A DNA stretch of 64,000 nucleotides from Sodalis ligni (lineage in GTDB: Bacteria > Pseudomonadota > Gammaproteobacteria > Enterobacterales > Enterobacteriaceae), in assembly GCF_016865525.2 (NCBI RefSeq), contig NZ_CP075169.1, positions 369,402 to 433,401 of the forward strand, read 5' to 3'. The notes under the pieces are model-generated. The model was not told the origin of the DNA, did not search any database, and saw nothing but the letters and a program-made list of their open reading frames with translations. Within the stretch, counting starts at the first letter, position 1. Every line of letters begins with the position of its first letter. The translations under genes and the position numbers were made by a program. Below, piece after piece: positions 18,583 to 28,094 of the stretch.

Positions 18583-20421
18583 GTGTCGACGGCGTTGGTG
18601 ATAGATCGGGAAGCGCTGGCTGAACAGGTGTTGCACGACACCTTCGGCTATCAGCAATTCAGGCCGGGTCAGCAAGCATTGATTAATGCCGTCATGGGCG
18701 GCAGGGATTGTCTGGCGGTTATGCCCACCGGCGGCGGCAAGTCCTTGTGCTACCAGATACCCGCCCTGGTGATGGAGGGGCTGACGCTGGTGGTCTCGCC
18801 GCTGATTTCCCTGATGAAGGATCAGGTGGATCAGCTGCTGGCCTACGGCGTGGCCGCCGCCTGCCTGAACTCCACCCAGACCCGCGAGCAGCAGCATGAA
18901 ATCATGGCGGCATGCCGTGAAGGACGCATCAAACTGCTCTATATCGCCCCCGAGCGTCTGATGATGGACAACATGCTCGATCAACTGCTGCAATGGCAAC
19001 CGGCCATGATTGCGGTGGATGAAGCCCATTGCATCTCCCAATGGGGCCATGATTTCCGTCCGGAGTACCGGGCGCTGGGGCAAATCAAGCGGCATTTCCC
19101 CGGTCTGCCGTTTATTGCCCTTACCGCCACCGCGGACGATACCACCCGGCAGGATATTGTCCGCTTGCTGGACTTGCAGGATCCGCTGATTCAAATCAGC
19201 AGTTTCGATCGCCCCAATATCCGCTATACCCTGGTGGAAAAATACAAACCTTTCGAACAGCTGTGGCATTTTGTGCAGGGGCAGCGCGGCAAATGCGGTA
19301 TTATCTATTGCAATAGCCGATCGCGGGTGGAAGATATCAGCGCGCGCTTGCAAAGCAAGGGCATCAGCGCCGATGCCTATCATGCCGGCCTCAGTAACGA
19401 TCGGCGCGGGCAGGTTCAGGAGGCCTTTCAGCGCGATGATCTACAGATCGTCGTGGCCACGGTGGCTTTCGGAATGGGCATCAACAAGCCCAATGTGCGC
19501 TTTGTGCTGCATTACGACATCCCGCGCAATATCGAATCCTATTATCAGGAAACCGGCCGCGCCGGCCGCGACGGCCTGCCGGCGGAAGCCATTTTATTTT
19601 ACGATCCGGCGGATATGGCCTGGCTGCGCCGCTGCCTTGAGGAAAAACCTCCCGGCGAGCAGCAGGATATCGAGCGCCATAAGCTCAACGCCATGGGCGC
19701 CTTTGCCGAAGCGCAAACCTGTCGCCGGCTGGTGTTGCTGAATTATTTCGGCGAGGGCCGCCAGCAGCCCTGCGGCAACTGCGACATTTGCCTCGATCCG
19801 CCGAAGCGCTACGACGGGCTGGAAGAGGCCCGCAAGGCCCTCTCCTGCGTTTACCGGGTGGGGCAGCGTTTCGGCATGGGCTATATCGTCGAGGTGCTGC
19901 GCGGCGCCAATAGCCAGCGTATACGGGAATATGCCCATGACCAGTTGCCGGTATACGGCATCGGCCGCGATCGCACCAGCGAGCATTGGGTCAGCGTGCT
20001 GCGGCAGTTGATTCACCTGGGGTTGGTAAGCCAGAATATTACCCGGCATTCGGCGCTGCAGTTGACCGAATCGGCTCGTCCGGTGCTTCGGGGCGAAGTG
20101 CCTCTGATGCTGGCGGAGCCGCGGGTGGCGAACCTGAAATCCCGCAGCGCGCCGAAAACCTATGGCGGCAACTATGACCGGCAACTGTTCGCCAAGCTGC
20201 GTAAACTGCGCAAGTCCCTGGCGGACGAGGCCAACGTGCCGCCCTATGTGGTGTTCAACGATGCCACCCTGCTGGAAATGGCGGAACAATTGCCGGTCAC
20301 CGCCAATGATTTATTAAGGGTGAACGGCGTCGGTCACCGTAAGCTCGATCGTTTCGGCATGCCTTTCCTGACGATCATCCGCGATCACCTGATTGACGAC
20401 GACGCGTTGCCGGTGCGCTGA
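18583..20421 (+). CDS. recQ: ATP-dependent DNA helicase RecQ
   Basis: 612 residues starting at GTG; nearby ATGs are in another frame. RecQ is a 3'-5' helicase for recombination and fork repair. Walker A is [14 protein letters not shown], motif [20 protein letters not shown], motif [13 protein letters not shown], motif [11 protein letters not shown]. The zinc site is formed by cysteines in CRRLVL and CGNCDIC. After the winged helix, an HRDC domain occupies the last 80 residues ([13 protein letters not shown]). Full-length similarity to E. coli RecQ and the pldA-recQ-rhtC order support the assignment. Confidence 0.97.
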   Translation: MSTALVIDREALAEQVLHDTFGYQQFRPGQQALINAVMGGRDCLAVMPTGGGKSLCYQIPALVMEGLTLVVSPLISLMKDQVDQLLAYGVAAACLNSTQTREQQHEIMAACREGRIKLLYIAPERLMMDNMLDQLLQWQPAMIAVDEAHCISQWGHDFRPEYRALGQIKRHFPGLPFIALTATADDTTRQDIVRLLDLQDPLIQISSFDRPNIRYTLVEKYKPFEQLWHFVQGQRGKCGIIYCNSRSRVEDISARLQSKGISADAYHAGLSNDRRGQVQEAFQRDDLQIVVATVAFGMGINKPNVRFVLHYDIPRNIESYYQETGRAGRDGLPAEAILFYDPADMAWLRRCLEEKPPGEQQDIERHKLNAMGAFAEAQTCRRLVLLNYFGEGRQQPCGNCDICLDPPKRYDGLEEARKALSCVYRVGQRFGMGYIVEVLRGANSQRIREYAHDQLPVYGIGRDRTSEHWVSVLRQLIHLGLVSQNITRHSALQLTESARPVLRGEVPLMLAEPRVANLKSRSAPKTYGGNYDRQLFAKLRKLRKSLADEANVPPYVVFNDATLLEMAEQLPVTANDLLRVNGVGHRKLDRFGMPFLTIIRDHLIDDDALPVR

Positions 20422-20450
20422 TGCGCCGAGAATAGAATCAAGATACCCAC

Positions 20451-20478
20451 ACACCTGCAGCTTGAAGTATGACGGGTA
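20451..20478. repeat. Short interspersed repeat, copy 1
   Basis: A 28-bp element containing CTTGAAGTATGACGGGTA, found again at 32047-32074 with one mismatch. The inverted form is a familiar intergenic repeat in Serratia, Yersinia and related genomes. Here it lies in the recQ-rhtC gap. Confidence 0.75.
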
Positions 20479-20494
20479 GAGAGGAGAGTTAATA

Positions 20495-21103
20495 ATGTTA
20501 ATGCTGTTCGCCACCGTGGCCATGGTCCATCTGATTGCGCTGATGAGCCCGGGGCCGGATTTTTTCTTCATCTCCCAAACCGCGGTCAGCCGTTCCCGCC
20601 ACGACGCCATGCTGGGCGTGCTGGGCATCAGCCTCGGCGTCGCCGTTTGGGCGGCGCTGGCGTTAATGGGCCTGCATCTGCTGCTGACGAAAATGCAGTG
20701 GCTGCATAGCATTATCACGGTGGGGGGCGGTATGTATCTTTGCTGGCTGGGCTGGCAATTGCTGCGTTCCGCCCGCCATCCCGGGACACAAGCCGCCGAG
20801 CCGCTGCCGCATCAGGGATATAGCTTTTTGCGCGGCCTGTTTACCAATCTGGCCAACCCCAAGGCGCTGATTTATTTCGGCAGCGTCTTCTCGCTGTTCG
20901 TCGGCGATAATGTCGCCGCCGGCGCGCGCTGGGGCCTGTTTTTCATGATCGTCGGCGAGACCCTGTTCTGGTTCACTCTGGTGGCGATAGTGTTCGCCCT
21001 GCCGGCCATGCGCCGCGGCTACCAGCGCCTGGCGCGCTGGATAGACGGCGTGGCGGGAGTATTTTTCGCCGGTTTTGGCATCAGCCTGATTATTTCGCGG
21101 TAG
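20495..21103 (+). CDS. rhtC: Threonine efflux protein RhtC (LysE family)
   Basis: 202 residues with about six membrane helices. The LysE/RhtB signature is near the N-terminus ([12 protein letters not shown]), and [13 protein letters not shown] marks the second conserved loop. RhtC exports L-threonine and lowers its toxicity. It follows recQ, as in E. coli, and its 3' end overlaps convergent rhtB by 14 bp. Ribosome site GGAGAG lies a few bases before the ATG. Confidence 0.93.
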   Translation: MLMLFATVAMVHLIALMSPGPDFFFISQTAVSRSRHDAMLGVLGISLGVAVWAALALMGLHLLLTKMQWLHSIITVGGGMYLCWLGWQLLRSARHPGTQAAEPLPHQGYSFLRGLFTNLANPKALIYFGSVFSLFVGDNVAAGARWGLFFMIVGETLFWFTLVAIVFALPAMRRGYQRLARWIDGVAGVFFAGFGISLIISR

Positions 21104-21704
21104 CCAGCAGCGCGCCCACCATGATAAACAGCGAGCCGAAAGTGCGGTTCAGCCGCCGCATTTGACGGGGTCCTTTCAGGGCATGGGCAATGCGGGTTGC
21201 CAGGCCGGCATAGCCAATCATGACAATAATATCCATCACCAGGGTGGTAACGCCAAGCACCAGGTATTGCGCCCCCTGGGGATGTTGCGGCAGGACAAAT
21301 TGCGGGAACAGCGCCGCCAGGAAGACGATGCTTTTGGGATTGGTGAGGTTGACAAAAACACCGCGCCGGAACAATTGCCGGCGCGGCATTTTGCCTGGCG
21401 GAGCGGCAAGGGTAAAGGTGCCGGCGGCGCGCCATTGCTGGATGCCCAGCCAGCAAAGATAAGCCACCCCCAGCCATTTCAGGATTTCAAATGCCAGCAG
21501 GGAATGCGAGAACAGCGTTCCAAGCCCGATACCCACCAGCAGAATATGCGTGGCCAGGCCCACCTGCAGCCCGGCAATGGACGCCACGGCGCCCCGATAG
21601 CCATGGCTGATGCCGGTGCTCATGGTATTGATGGCGCCGGAACCGGGGGAAAGGCTGAGGAGGGTTGTGGTCAGGAGATAGGTAAGCCACCAGTCCCAGG
21701 TCAT
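21090..21704 (-). CDS. rhtB: Homoserine/homoserine lactone efflux protein RhtB
   Basis: 204 residues, LysE family, about six membrane helices. Signature [13 protein letters not shown] near the N-terminus and [21 protein letters not shown] in the centre agree with RhtB. It exports L-homoserine and related compounds. The gene is convergent with rhtC and divergent from pldB, the E. coli arrangement. No sign of decay. Confidence 0.93.
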   Translation of the reverse strand: MTWDWWLTYLLTTTLLSLSPGSGAINTMSTGISHGYRGAVASIAGLQVGLATHILLVGIGLGTLFSHSLLAFEILKWLGVAYLCWLGIQQWRAAGTFTLAAPPGKMPRRQLFRRGVFVNLTNPKSIVFLAALFPQFVLPQHPQGAQYLVLGVTTLVMDIIVMIGYAGLATRIAHALKGPRQMRRLNRTFGSLFIMVGALLATAK

Positions 21705-21858
21705 TAAATGCGCTCCCTATATAGGTATTTTAATATCACTGCAACCCGAATAGTTTAGGTTGTATTACAATGTAAGCTTTTCCCCTACTTTACAGCAATA
21801 TTTTCCGGCGCGCCGGACCTTAATTCTTTTGCCCCGCGTCATGCCAGGAGTATCAAGG

Positions 21859-22854
21859 GTGGTTTCAGGACATAAACAGAGCTGGTTGACACGCGAAGAA
21901 CAATTCGCTGCTTTTTACACCGGTCCGCTGTTGGATTTTTGGCGCCGGCGCGAGGAGGGCGAATTTATCGGCGCCCAGGGCATGCCGATTCGTTTTGTCC
22001 GTTTACGTTCTCCGCGCCATAATAAAGTAGTGGTTATCAGCACCGGCCGCATCGAAAGCTACGTTAAATATCCTGAAATCGCTTATGATTTGTACCATTG
22101 CGGTTATGATGTGATGATAATCGATCATCGTGGCCAGGGGCGATCCGGCCGCCTGCTGGCGGATACCCATCGCGGACATGTTCTGCAATTCAATGATTAT
22201 ATTGCGGATTTTACTCAATTCTGGCAATGTTACGTTGAGACCGGCGGTTACAGCCGCCGTTTCGCCCTGGCGCACTCCATGGGGGGCGCGATATTGGCTT
22301 TGTTCCTGGCCGCCTACCCTGAATCCTGCGATGCCGCGGTATTATGCGCCCCCATGTTCGGTATTCGTTTACCGATGCCGCACTGGCTGGCCTGGAAGAT
22401 ACTGGAATGGACCGAACGGCGGCCCGCCATGCGCGATTATTACGCAATCGGCACCGGCCAGTGGCGTCCGATGCCTTTTATGCTTAATTTGCTGACCCAC
22501 AGCTGGCAACGCTACCGGCGCAGTTTACGGTTTTATGCCGACGATCCGGAATTACGGATTGGCGGCCCGACCTATCATTGGGTCAGGGAGGGAATTCTGG
22601 CGGGCAACGATATCCTGGCCAAGGCCGCCGCCATTACCACGCCGCTGCTGCTGCTCCAGGCCGGTGAAGAAAAGGTTGTGGATAACCGTAGCCAGAATGC
22701 TTTCTGCCGGGCCATGGCCGACGCCGGTCACCCATGTGAAGGAAATAAACCCGTCAGGATCGAAGGCGCCCGGCACGAGATACTGTTCGAGAAGGATCCC
22801 TTGCGCGCCGAGGCGCTGAACATCATCACCGCTTTTTTCGCGCGGCATCATTAA
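21859..22854 (+). CDS. pldB: Lysophospholipase L2
   Basis: 331 residues from GTG at 21859. An AGGAG at 21846-21850 lies eight bases upstream of this GTG, and the resulting N-terminus (SWLTREEQFAAFYTGPLLDFW) lines up with the start of E. coli PldB. Longer in-frame starts at 21760 and 21841 lack a ribosome site. It is an alpha/beta hydrolase with the nucleophile elbow LAHSMGGA and acts on 2-acyl-glycerophosphoethanolamine at the inner membrane. The catalytic histidine is probably in GARHEILFE. Followed 52 bp later by yigL, as in E. coli. Confidence 0.92.
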   Translation: MVSGHKQSWLTREEQFAAFYTGPLLDFWRRREEGEFIGAQGMPIRFVRLRSPRHNKVVVISTGRIESYVKYPEIAYDLYHCGYDVMIIDHRGQGRSGRLLADTHRGHVLQFNDYIADFTQFWQCYVETGGYSRRFALAHSMGGAILALFLAAYPESCDAAVLCAPMFGIRLPMPHWLAWKILEWTERRPAMRDYYAIGTGQWRPMPFMLNLLTHSWQRYRRSLRFYADDPELRIGGPTYHWVREGILAGNDILAKAAAITTPLLLLQAGEEKVVDNRSQNAFCRAMADAGHPCEGNKPVRIEGARHEILFEKDPLRAEALNIITAFFARHH

Positions 22855-22906
22855 TTTTATTCCGGCGGTCTTCACCGTCGCTAACGCCAGAGGTTTAACA
22901 AGAATC

Positions 22907-23707
22907 ATGTTTCACGTTGTCGTATCTGATTTGGACGGTACCCTGCTTGCGCCGGACCACACCCTCAAGCCTTACACCAAAGAAACTTTGCAACTGCTCA
23001 CCGCCCGGGATATTCATTTTGTGTTCGCCACCGGCCGGCACCACATTGATGTGTCTCAAATCCGCGATAATCTGGGCATCAGCGCCTATATGATCACGTC
23101 CAACGGCGCTCGCGTGCATAATCCCGACGGTGAACTGATTTTCGCCCACGATCTGGACAGCGATATTGCCGGCGAGCTGTTCAGCCTGGTTCATGACGAT
23201 CCGAAAATACTCACCAACGTTTATCGCCGTGATGACTGGTATATGAACCGTGACCGCCTCGATCAGCAGGATTTTTTCCGGGAGTCAGATTTCAACTACC
23301 AGCTGTTCGAACCGGGCATGCTGCCCACTGATGGCATCTGCAAAGTGTATTACACCAGTGACGATCATGACCGGTTAACGGAGCTGGAAGCCGCACTCAA
23401 TGCGCGCTGGGGCGATCGGGTCAATGTCAGCTTCTCGCTGCCGGTTTGTCTGGAAGTCATGGCCGGCGGGGTCTCCAAGGGCCATGCGCTGGATCAGGTG
23501 GCTAAAACCATCGGCTACTCTTTGGCGGACTGTATCTCCTTTGGCGACGGTATGAATGATAAAGAGATGCTGGCCATGGCCGGCAAAGGTTTTATCATGG
23601 GTAATTCCCATCAGCGCCTGAAGGAGCTGCTGCCCGAGCTGGAAGTGATTGGCACCAATGAAGAAGAAGCCGTGTCCCGTTTATTGCGAAAGATGTATCT
23701 GGGCTAA
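22907..23707 (+). CDS. yigL: HAD-IIB (Cof-type) sugar/pyridoxal phosphatase YigL
   Basis: 266 residues. HAD motif I DLDGTLLAPDHTL, motif II ITSNGARV, the lysine in VSKGHALD and motif IV ISFGDGMNDKEM are all intact, with the Cof-type cap between motifs II and III. E. coli YigL dephosphorylates pyridoxal phosphate and sugar phosphates and is activated post-transcriptionally by the sRNA SgrS during glucose-phosphate stress. In E. coli the next genes are yigM-metR-metE; here the next locus is ryhB. Confidence 0.93.
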   Translation: MFHVVVSDLDGTLLAPDHTLKPYTKETLQLLTARDIHFVFATGRHHIDVSQIRDNLGISAYMITSNGARVHNPDGELIFAHDLDSDIAGELFSLVHDDPKILTNVYRRDDWYMNRDRLDQQDFFRESDFNYQLFEPGMLPTDGICKVYYTSDDHDRLTELEAALNARWGDRVNVSFSLPVCLEVMAGGVSKGHALDQVAKTIGYSLADCISFGDGMNDKEMLAMAGKGFIMGNSHQRLKELLPELEVIGTNEEEAVSRLLRKMYLG

Positions 23708-23727
23708 AAAAAGACTTTACAAGTGCG

Positions 23728-23746
23728 AATGATAATGATTATTATC
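23728..23746. promoter_or_regulatory. Fur box overlapping the ryhB promoter
   Basis: AATGATAATGATTATTATC agrees with the 19-bp Fur consensus at 14 positions and covers the -10 hexamer (TATTAT, 23740-23745). A -35 TTTACA lies at 23716-23721. Fur-Fe2+ bound here would block ryhB in iron-rich cells. Confidence 0.85.
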
Positions 23747-23751
23747 TCCAT

Positions 23752-23855
23752 GCGTTCCGGATTTCCTCTCTGATGAGAGGGAGCCGCGAAAGCACGACAT
23801 TGCTCACATTGCTTCCAGTAATACTTGAGCCGGCTTGGGTGCCGGCTTTTTTTTT
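23752..23855 (+). ncRNA. ryhB: RyhB iron-stress small RNA
   Basis: The core GAAAGCACGACATTGCTCAC followed by ATTGCTTCCAGTA, the hallmark of RyhB, is present at 23788-23820, then a terminator with stem AGCCGGC/GCCGGCT (23828-23847) and nine T residues. RyhB, with Hfq and RNase E, represses iron-using proteins such as SodB and succinate dehydrogenase when iron is short. The 5' start is inferred from the -10 element. A further hairpin near 23765-23780 (CCTCTC/GAGAGG) is this lineage's version of stem 1. In E. coli ryhB lies near yhhX, yhhW and gntR; the right-hand neighbours here agree. Confidence 0.95.
23828..23855 (+). terminator. Intrinsic terminator of ryhB
   Basis: Stem AGCCGGC, six-base loop, GCCGGCT, then a T-run at 23847-23855. 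The chemoreceptor gene converges on it from the other side. Confidence 0.9.
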
Positions 23856-23881
23856 GCGCGCCGTAAGGCCAATGTCAAACC

Positions 23882-25549
23882 TCAGAATGATGCCCAGCTT
23901 TCCCCTTTGCCCGGTTGCCCCTCTTTGGCCGGCTGCGGGTCCTGGTCCGCGGAAGGTTTGTCCTCAATCGCCTCATGGTGCGAGAGGGCATCGGCCAGCG
24001 AGGCTGAAGTCAGTTTAAACGTACTGACTATTTGCGTCAGGGATGCCGCCTGGGCCTGAAGTGAAACTGCCGCCGAGGCCGCTTCTTCCACCAACGCCGC
24101 GTTTTGTTGCGTGGAACTGTCTATCTGTCCGACAGCGACATTGATTTGGTGAATGCCGTCGCTTTGTTCGTTACTGGCCTGGGAAATTTCCTTGATAATA
24201 TCAGTGACATTGTTCACGTTGGCCACCATGTCCGCCATAGAAGTACCCGCTTCTTCAACAAGTTTCATACCGTCATGTATCTGATTGACGGATTCATCAA
24301 TCAGGTTTTTGATCTCTTTGGCCGCGGTTGCGCTGCGTTGGGCTAAGGCCCTTACTTCACTGGCCACCACGGCAAAACCGCGACCGTTTTCGCCGGCGCG
24401 GGCGGCTTCGACCGCGGCATTCAGCGCCAGAATATTGGTCTGGAACGCAATGCTGTCGATAACGCCGATGATTTCCGACATAGACTCCGATGATTTGCGG
24501 ATGCTGCGCATCTTGTCCGTGACATGCCCCATCAGTTCACCGTTGTGTTTCACTATGCCGGACGCCCGCGCCGACACATCCGTTGCCTCGGCGGTATTCG
24601 CCGCCGTGTTCTTGATAGTTGAAGTCAATTGCTCCAGTGAGGCCGCGGTTTCCTCGATGGAAGCAGCCTGTTCCTCGGTGCGTGATGAGAGATCCTGATT
24701 ACCCGAGGCGATTTGAGCCGTGGCGGCGGCAATCGCCTCCGCGCCATCCCTGACACGCTGTACAATACGATGCAGGTTGATATTCATATCTTCCAACGCC
24801 CGCAGCAATAAGCCGGTCTCATCCTTGGCGGTGATGGTTGCCGAGCCGGTCAAGTCGCCTTCCGCCACCTTCCTGGCCACGTTTACCGCCCGCTGAAGCG
24901 GGTGGGTAATACTCAGCGTAATGCGCCAGGCAATGAGAATACCCATGGCAAGGCTACCGAGAATCAATATTATCAGCACCAAACGGATTAATTTAAAATC
25001 CTCTGAAACCCGGAACTGGGAATTGAGCATTTTACTATCTTGGAGGGCAATGAATTTTTTTATTCCCGAACGGTATTCGGCAATAAGGGGCAAAGATGTC
25101 TCCATAAACTCGCGGGTCGCCGTCGTTTTATCTCCGCTGAGCATAGCGGCCTCGAAACGTTTGTTGGACGCGATAAAATCCTGCCGTACGGTGATGAGGT
25201 CTTTCAAAATCTGCATGGAGGGCGGATCCGTCAGGGCGCTCGCCATTGAGTCGTATTCTTCTCCGATCTGTTTCCGAATATCTATTATATGATTGATTTG
25301 GTGGTTGACACCGGTGGTGTCGGCAGCCAGCAGAATATATTGCTGCGTTGCTATAATTTGATTGAATTCGTCGACGATATTATTTGCGCTGACAGTGACC
25401 GGGTAGTCCACTGAAACGATACGAATGATGTTTTTATTGAACTTAGCAAGATTAAAGATGGATATTACGCCGGATAGTAGAATTAAGATTAATAGCAACG
25501 TAAAACCTATCGTTAATCTGCGACCAATTTTTATATTCGCAAGCCTCAT
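23882..25549 (-). CDS. Methyl-accepting chemotaxis protein with CheR-docking tail
   Basis: 555 residues from the ATG at 25549, placed five bases after AGGAG; a GTG two codons earlier overlaps the ribosome site. First membrane helix at about 9-31, periplasmic four-helix-bundle sensor to about 185, second membrane helix about 186-210, HAMP to about 265, then a signalling domain with the hairpin tip region ([26 protein letters not shown]). The last five residues, SWASF, fit the xWxxF docking motif for CheR/CheB. Ligand unknown: the sensor is not obviously Tsr- or Tar-like. A sigma-28 promoter lies upstream. The neighbours are not chemotaxis genes, so this is a stand-alone receptor. Confidence 0.93.
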   Translation of the reverse strand: MRLANIKIGRRLTIGFTLLLILILLSGVISIFNLAKFNKNIIRIVSVDYPVTVSANNIVDEFNQIIATQQYILLAADTTGVNHQINHIIDIRKQIGEEYDSMASALTDPPSMQILKDLITVRQDFIASNKRFEAAMLSGDKTTATREFMETSLPLIAEYRSGIKKFIALQDSKMLNSQFRVSEDFKLIRLVLIILILGSLAMGILIAWRITLSITHPLQRAVNVARKVAEGDLTGSATITAKDETGLLLRALEDMNINLHRIVQRVRDGAEAIAAATAQIASGNQDLSSRTEEQAASIEETAASLEQLTSTIKNTAANTAEATDVSARASGIVKHNGELMGHVTDKMRSIRKSSESMSEIIGVIDSIAFQTNILALNAAVEAARAGENGRGFAVVASEVRALAQRSATAAKEIKNLIDESVNQIHDGMKLVEEAGTSMADMVANVNNVTDIIKEISQASNEQSDGIHQINVAVGQIDSSTQQNAALVEEAASAAVSLQAQAASLTQIVSTFKLTSASLADALSHHEAIEDKPSADQDPQPAKEGQPGKGESWASF

Positions 25550-25666
25550 ACTCACTCCTAGATAACTACAGCCATTTCATAACCCCTATCCCTGTGTGTC
25601 GTTTCAGATGGGGAATGCGCTTTCCTAACGTGGAAAATGAAGACGATGTTTCTGCACTCAGCTTAC

Positions 25667-25693
25667 TTATCGGATAGGCGGAGCGCTTCTTTA
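25667..25693 (-). promoter_or_regulatory. Sigma-28 (FliA) promoter of the chemoreceptor
   Basis: On the minus strand TAAAGAAG, 11 bp, TCCGATAA. The consensus is TAAAGTTT-N11-GCCGATAA: the key TAAAG and CCGATAA are exact and the spacing is exact. The predicted start gives a leader of about 105 nt. Confidence 0.75.
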
Positions 25694-25699
25694 CGATTT

Positions 25700-25970
25700 T
25701 GATCGGTTTAATCTTTCTTAGAATATTTTATGATAGGCGGTGACTATCATGTTTTGTTTATTGATCGATTATAGTTATATGATTGTAAAGCGATGTTTAT
25801 CTATCGGTACGTTATCTGAAAAAAAAGTGAATCTTACAGCGTCCTTATCTGCAGGCAAAACCTCTGAAGCTACCGGCTTGATACGTTCAAATTTTTTGAT
25901 GTCTGCGGTGAGTTTTTTATCCTTTCATATTCTCAGCCCAGGGATAGACTGTAAAAAAACATTGAGGAGA
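25700..25970. other. AT-rich intergenic stretch without a supported gene
   Basis: Between the chemoreceptor promoter and yhhW the DNA is AT-rich. A 98-codon frame from 25740 runs into yhhW in another frame, has no good ribosome site and no recognisable features. The yhhW promoter presumably lies here, but no clear -35/-10 pair was found. Confidence 0.4.
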
Positions 25971-25977
25971 CTTGAAC

Positions 25978-26673
25978 ATGATTTATTTACGTGCTGCAAA
26001 AGATCGGGGTCATGCCAACCACGGCTGGCTGGATAGCTGGCATTCGTTTTCGTTTTCCGACTACTACGATGCCAATTTCATGGGGTTTTCCGCTCTAAGG
26101 GTCATTAACGAAGACCGTATCGCGGAAGGTAAAGGTTTTGGGACCCATCCGCATAAGGACATGGAAATCCTGACCTACGTACTGGAAGGGACGGTGGAAC
26201 ACCAGGACAGCATGGGCAATAAAGAACAAATCCATGCCGGTGAGTTCCAGATCATGAGCGCCGGTACCGGCATACGCCATTCTGAATACAATGGCCGTGA
26301 CGACATTCCGCTGCACTTGTACCAGATTTGGATCCTGCCGCAAGAAGCCGGCCTTACGCCGCGCTACGAACAGCGCCGCTTTGACGCGCCGCAGGGACGG
26401 CAACTGGTGCTGTCGCCGGATGCGCGGGAAGGCTCGTTGAAGGTATTCCAGGATATGACCCTGACCCGCTGGGCTTTGGGAGCCGAGGCGCAGGACACGC
26501 TGGCGCTGGAACCCGGCCGCAGGGTTTGGATCCAGGTGGTGCGCGGCGACGTGGATATCAATGGGCAACAGGCGCATGCCGGCGACGGTTTGGCGATATG
26601 GGATGAAAGCGCCTTATCCCTGCGGGCCGCCCAGGACAGTGAAATACTGATATTTGATTTGCCGCCGGTATAA
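25978..26673 (+). CDS. yhhW: Pirin-family protein YhhW (quercetinase-like)
   Basis: 231 residues from the ATG at 25978, with GAGGAGA at 25962-25968 as ribosome site; an in-frame TTG two codons earlier is less likely. A bicupin fold with the metal ligands in GTHPHKDMEILTYVLEG and EHQDSMGN. E. coli YhhW has quercetin 2,3-dioxygenase activity in vitro; the natural substrate is unknown. Followed by an intrinsic terminator and gntR, the E. coli order. Confidence 0.93.
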   Translation: MIYLRAAKDRGHANHGWLDSWHSFSFSDYYDANFMGFSALRVINEDRIAEGKGFGTHPHKDMEILTYVLEGTVEHQDSMGNKEQIHAGEFQIMSAGTGIRHSEYNGRDDIPLHLYQIWILPQEAGLTPRYEQRRFDAPQGRQLVLSPDAREGSLKVFQDMTLTRWALGAEAQDTLALEPGRRVWIQVVRGDVDINGQQAHAGDGLAIWDESALSLRAAQDSEILIFDLPPV

Positions 26674-26702
26674 GGGGCGGATGTGTTTATAAGCGAGGAT
26701 TC

Positions 26703-26737
26703 GCCGTCAATCGTTTTACCCGCGGTTGACGGCTTTT
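26703..26737 (+). terminator. Intrinsic terminator after yhhW
   Basis: Eight-bp stem GCCGTCAA/TTGACGGC around a 15-nt loop, followed by TTTT. Confidence 0.7.
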
Positions 26738-26811
26738 CGTTATAAGCATACTCGCCGCCGGTTTTTTTTGCTAAACTCCCCCCATTCCAAGCTGGACTCT
26801 TATAATACTAC

Positions 26812-27807
26812 ATGAAGAAAAAAAGACCGGGTCTTCAAGATGTTGCCGATAAAGTGGGCGTCACCAAAATGACGGTTAGCCGCTATCTGCGCAACCCGGC
26901 TTTGGTTTCCGAAGCGTTGCAATGTAAAATCGCCGGCGCGCTGGACGAACTGGGTTATATCCCCAACCGGGCGCCGGACATCCTGTCCAATGCCACCAGC
27001 CGGGCCATCGGCGTGCTGCTGCCCTCATTGACCAATCAGGTTTTCGCCGAGGTGCTGCGCGGCATTGAAGCCGTCACCGATGCCAACGGTTATCAAACCA
27101 TGCTGGCCCACTACGGTTATCAGCCGGAAACGGAAGAGCTGCGGCTGACCTCGCTGTTGTCTTATAATATCGACGGCCTGATCCTGGCGGAGCGTTCCCA
27201 TACGCCCCGTACCTTGAAAATGATTGAAGTGGCCGGTATCCCGGTGGTGGAAATCATGGACAGCGTCTCGCCTTGTCTGGATATCGCGGTGGGTTTCGAT
27301 AATTTCGAAGCGGCGCGGCAGATGACCCTGCTGATGCTGGATCGCGGCCACCGCCATATTGTCTATTTCGGCGCCCGCCTGGATGAGCGCACCATTATCA
27401 AACAGCGGGGTTACGAACAGGCGATGCGCGAACGTGGCTTGCCTGTCCATAGCGTGATGATCGTCGAGTCATCTTCCTATTCCACCGGTGTGGATTTGTT
27501 GCGCCAGGCTCGGGAAGAGTATCCGGCCATTGACGGCATAATCTGCACCAATGACGACCTGGCCATCGGCGCGGTGTTTGAATGCCAGCGGCTCGGCCTG
27601 CGCATTCCTCAGGACATTGCGGTAGCGGGTTTCCACGGCCATGATATAGGCCAGGTCATGCAACCCAAGCTGGCCAGCGTACTCACACCTCGTGAAGAGA
27701 TGGGCCGCCTGAGCGCGGAAAAATTGCTGGCCCGGTTACGGGGTGAGGTGGTCGATCCGGTAAAAGTGGATCTTGGCTTCACGTTACTGGCCGGCGAGAG
27801 TATCTGA
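26812..27807 (+). CDS. gntR: Gluconate operon repressor GntR (LacI family)
   Basis: 331 residues. N-terminal helix-turn-helix (LQDVADKVGVTKMTVSRYLRNP, positions 8-29) and hinge, then a periplasmic-binding-protein-like effector domain. GntR represses gluconate uptake and the Entner-Doudoroff pathway until gluconate binds. The N-terminal third is nearly identical to E. coli GntR. A TATAAT lies at 26801-26806, only five bases before the ATG, with no ribosome site, so the message may be leaderless or the promoter may be elsewhere. gntK, which follows in E. coli, is absent. Confidence 0.95.
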   Translation: MKKKRPGLQDVADKVGVTKMTVSRYLRNPALVSEALQCKIAGALDELGYIPNRAPDILSNATSRAIGVLLPSLTNQVFAEVLRGIEAVTDANGYQTMLAHYGYQPETEELRLTSLLSYNIDGLILAERSHTPRTLKMIEVAGIPVVEIMDSVSPCLDIAVGFDNFEAARQMTLLMLDRGHRHIVYFGARLDERTIIKQRGYEQAMRERGLPVHSVMIVESSSYSTGVDLLRQAREEYPAIDGIICTNDDLAIGAVFECQRLGLRIPQDIAVAGFHGHDIGQVMQPKLASVLTPREEMGRLSAEKLLARLRGEVVDPVKVDLGFTLLAGESI

Positions 27808-27930
27808 TTTACCAGTTTATTCACCTATTGCTTTTCTTCTTGTTCATATCAGCGTCATTTACCAGGGTCATATTTATGATCTACATCCCAAAACGCTAAT
27901 TTAGTCTTCAGAGTGGATTCCTTATCTGCG

Positions 27931-27962
27931 GATGTTACCGGTATCATGATACCGGTAACATC
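27931..27962. promoter_or_regulatory. GntR operator: perfect 32-bp palindrome upstream of gntT
   Basis: GATGTTACCGGTATCA followed directly by its exact reverse complement. It reads as two overlapping ATGTTACCGGTA-type GntR sites. It lies about 130 bp before gntT and immediately downstream of the regulator gene. Binding by GntR is inferred from resemblance to known GntR sites. Confidence 0.8.
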
Positions 27963-28094
27963 ACTAATACTACTATGCTCAAACGGTTGGTTGGGAAATC
28001 ACTCCCACTTGCGCATCACTAACCCGAATGCATAACTACTCGAAGGCCGGGGAAATCAAACCCTTGCCGGGAAAAAAGCCGTTGAGGATTTTTT

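Noticed and set aside
25740..26036. 98-codon frame upstream of yhhW
   Set aside because: No ribosome site, unusual composition, and it ends inside yhhW in a different frame.
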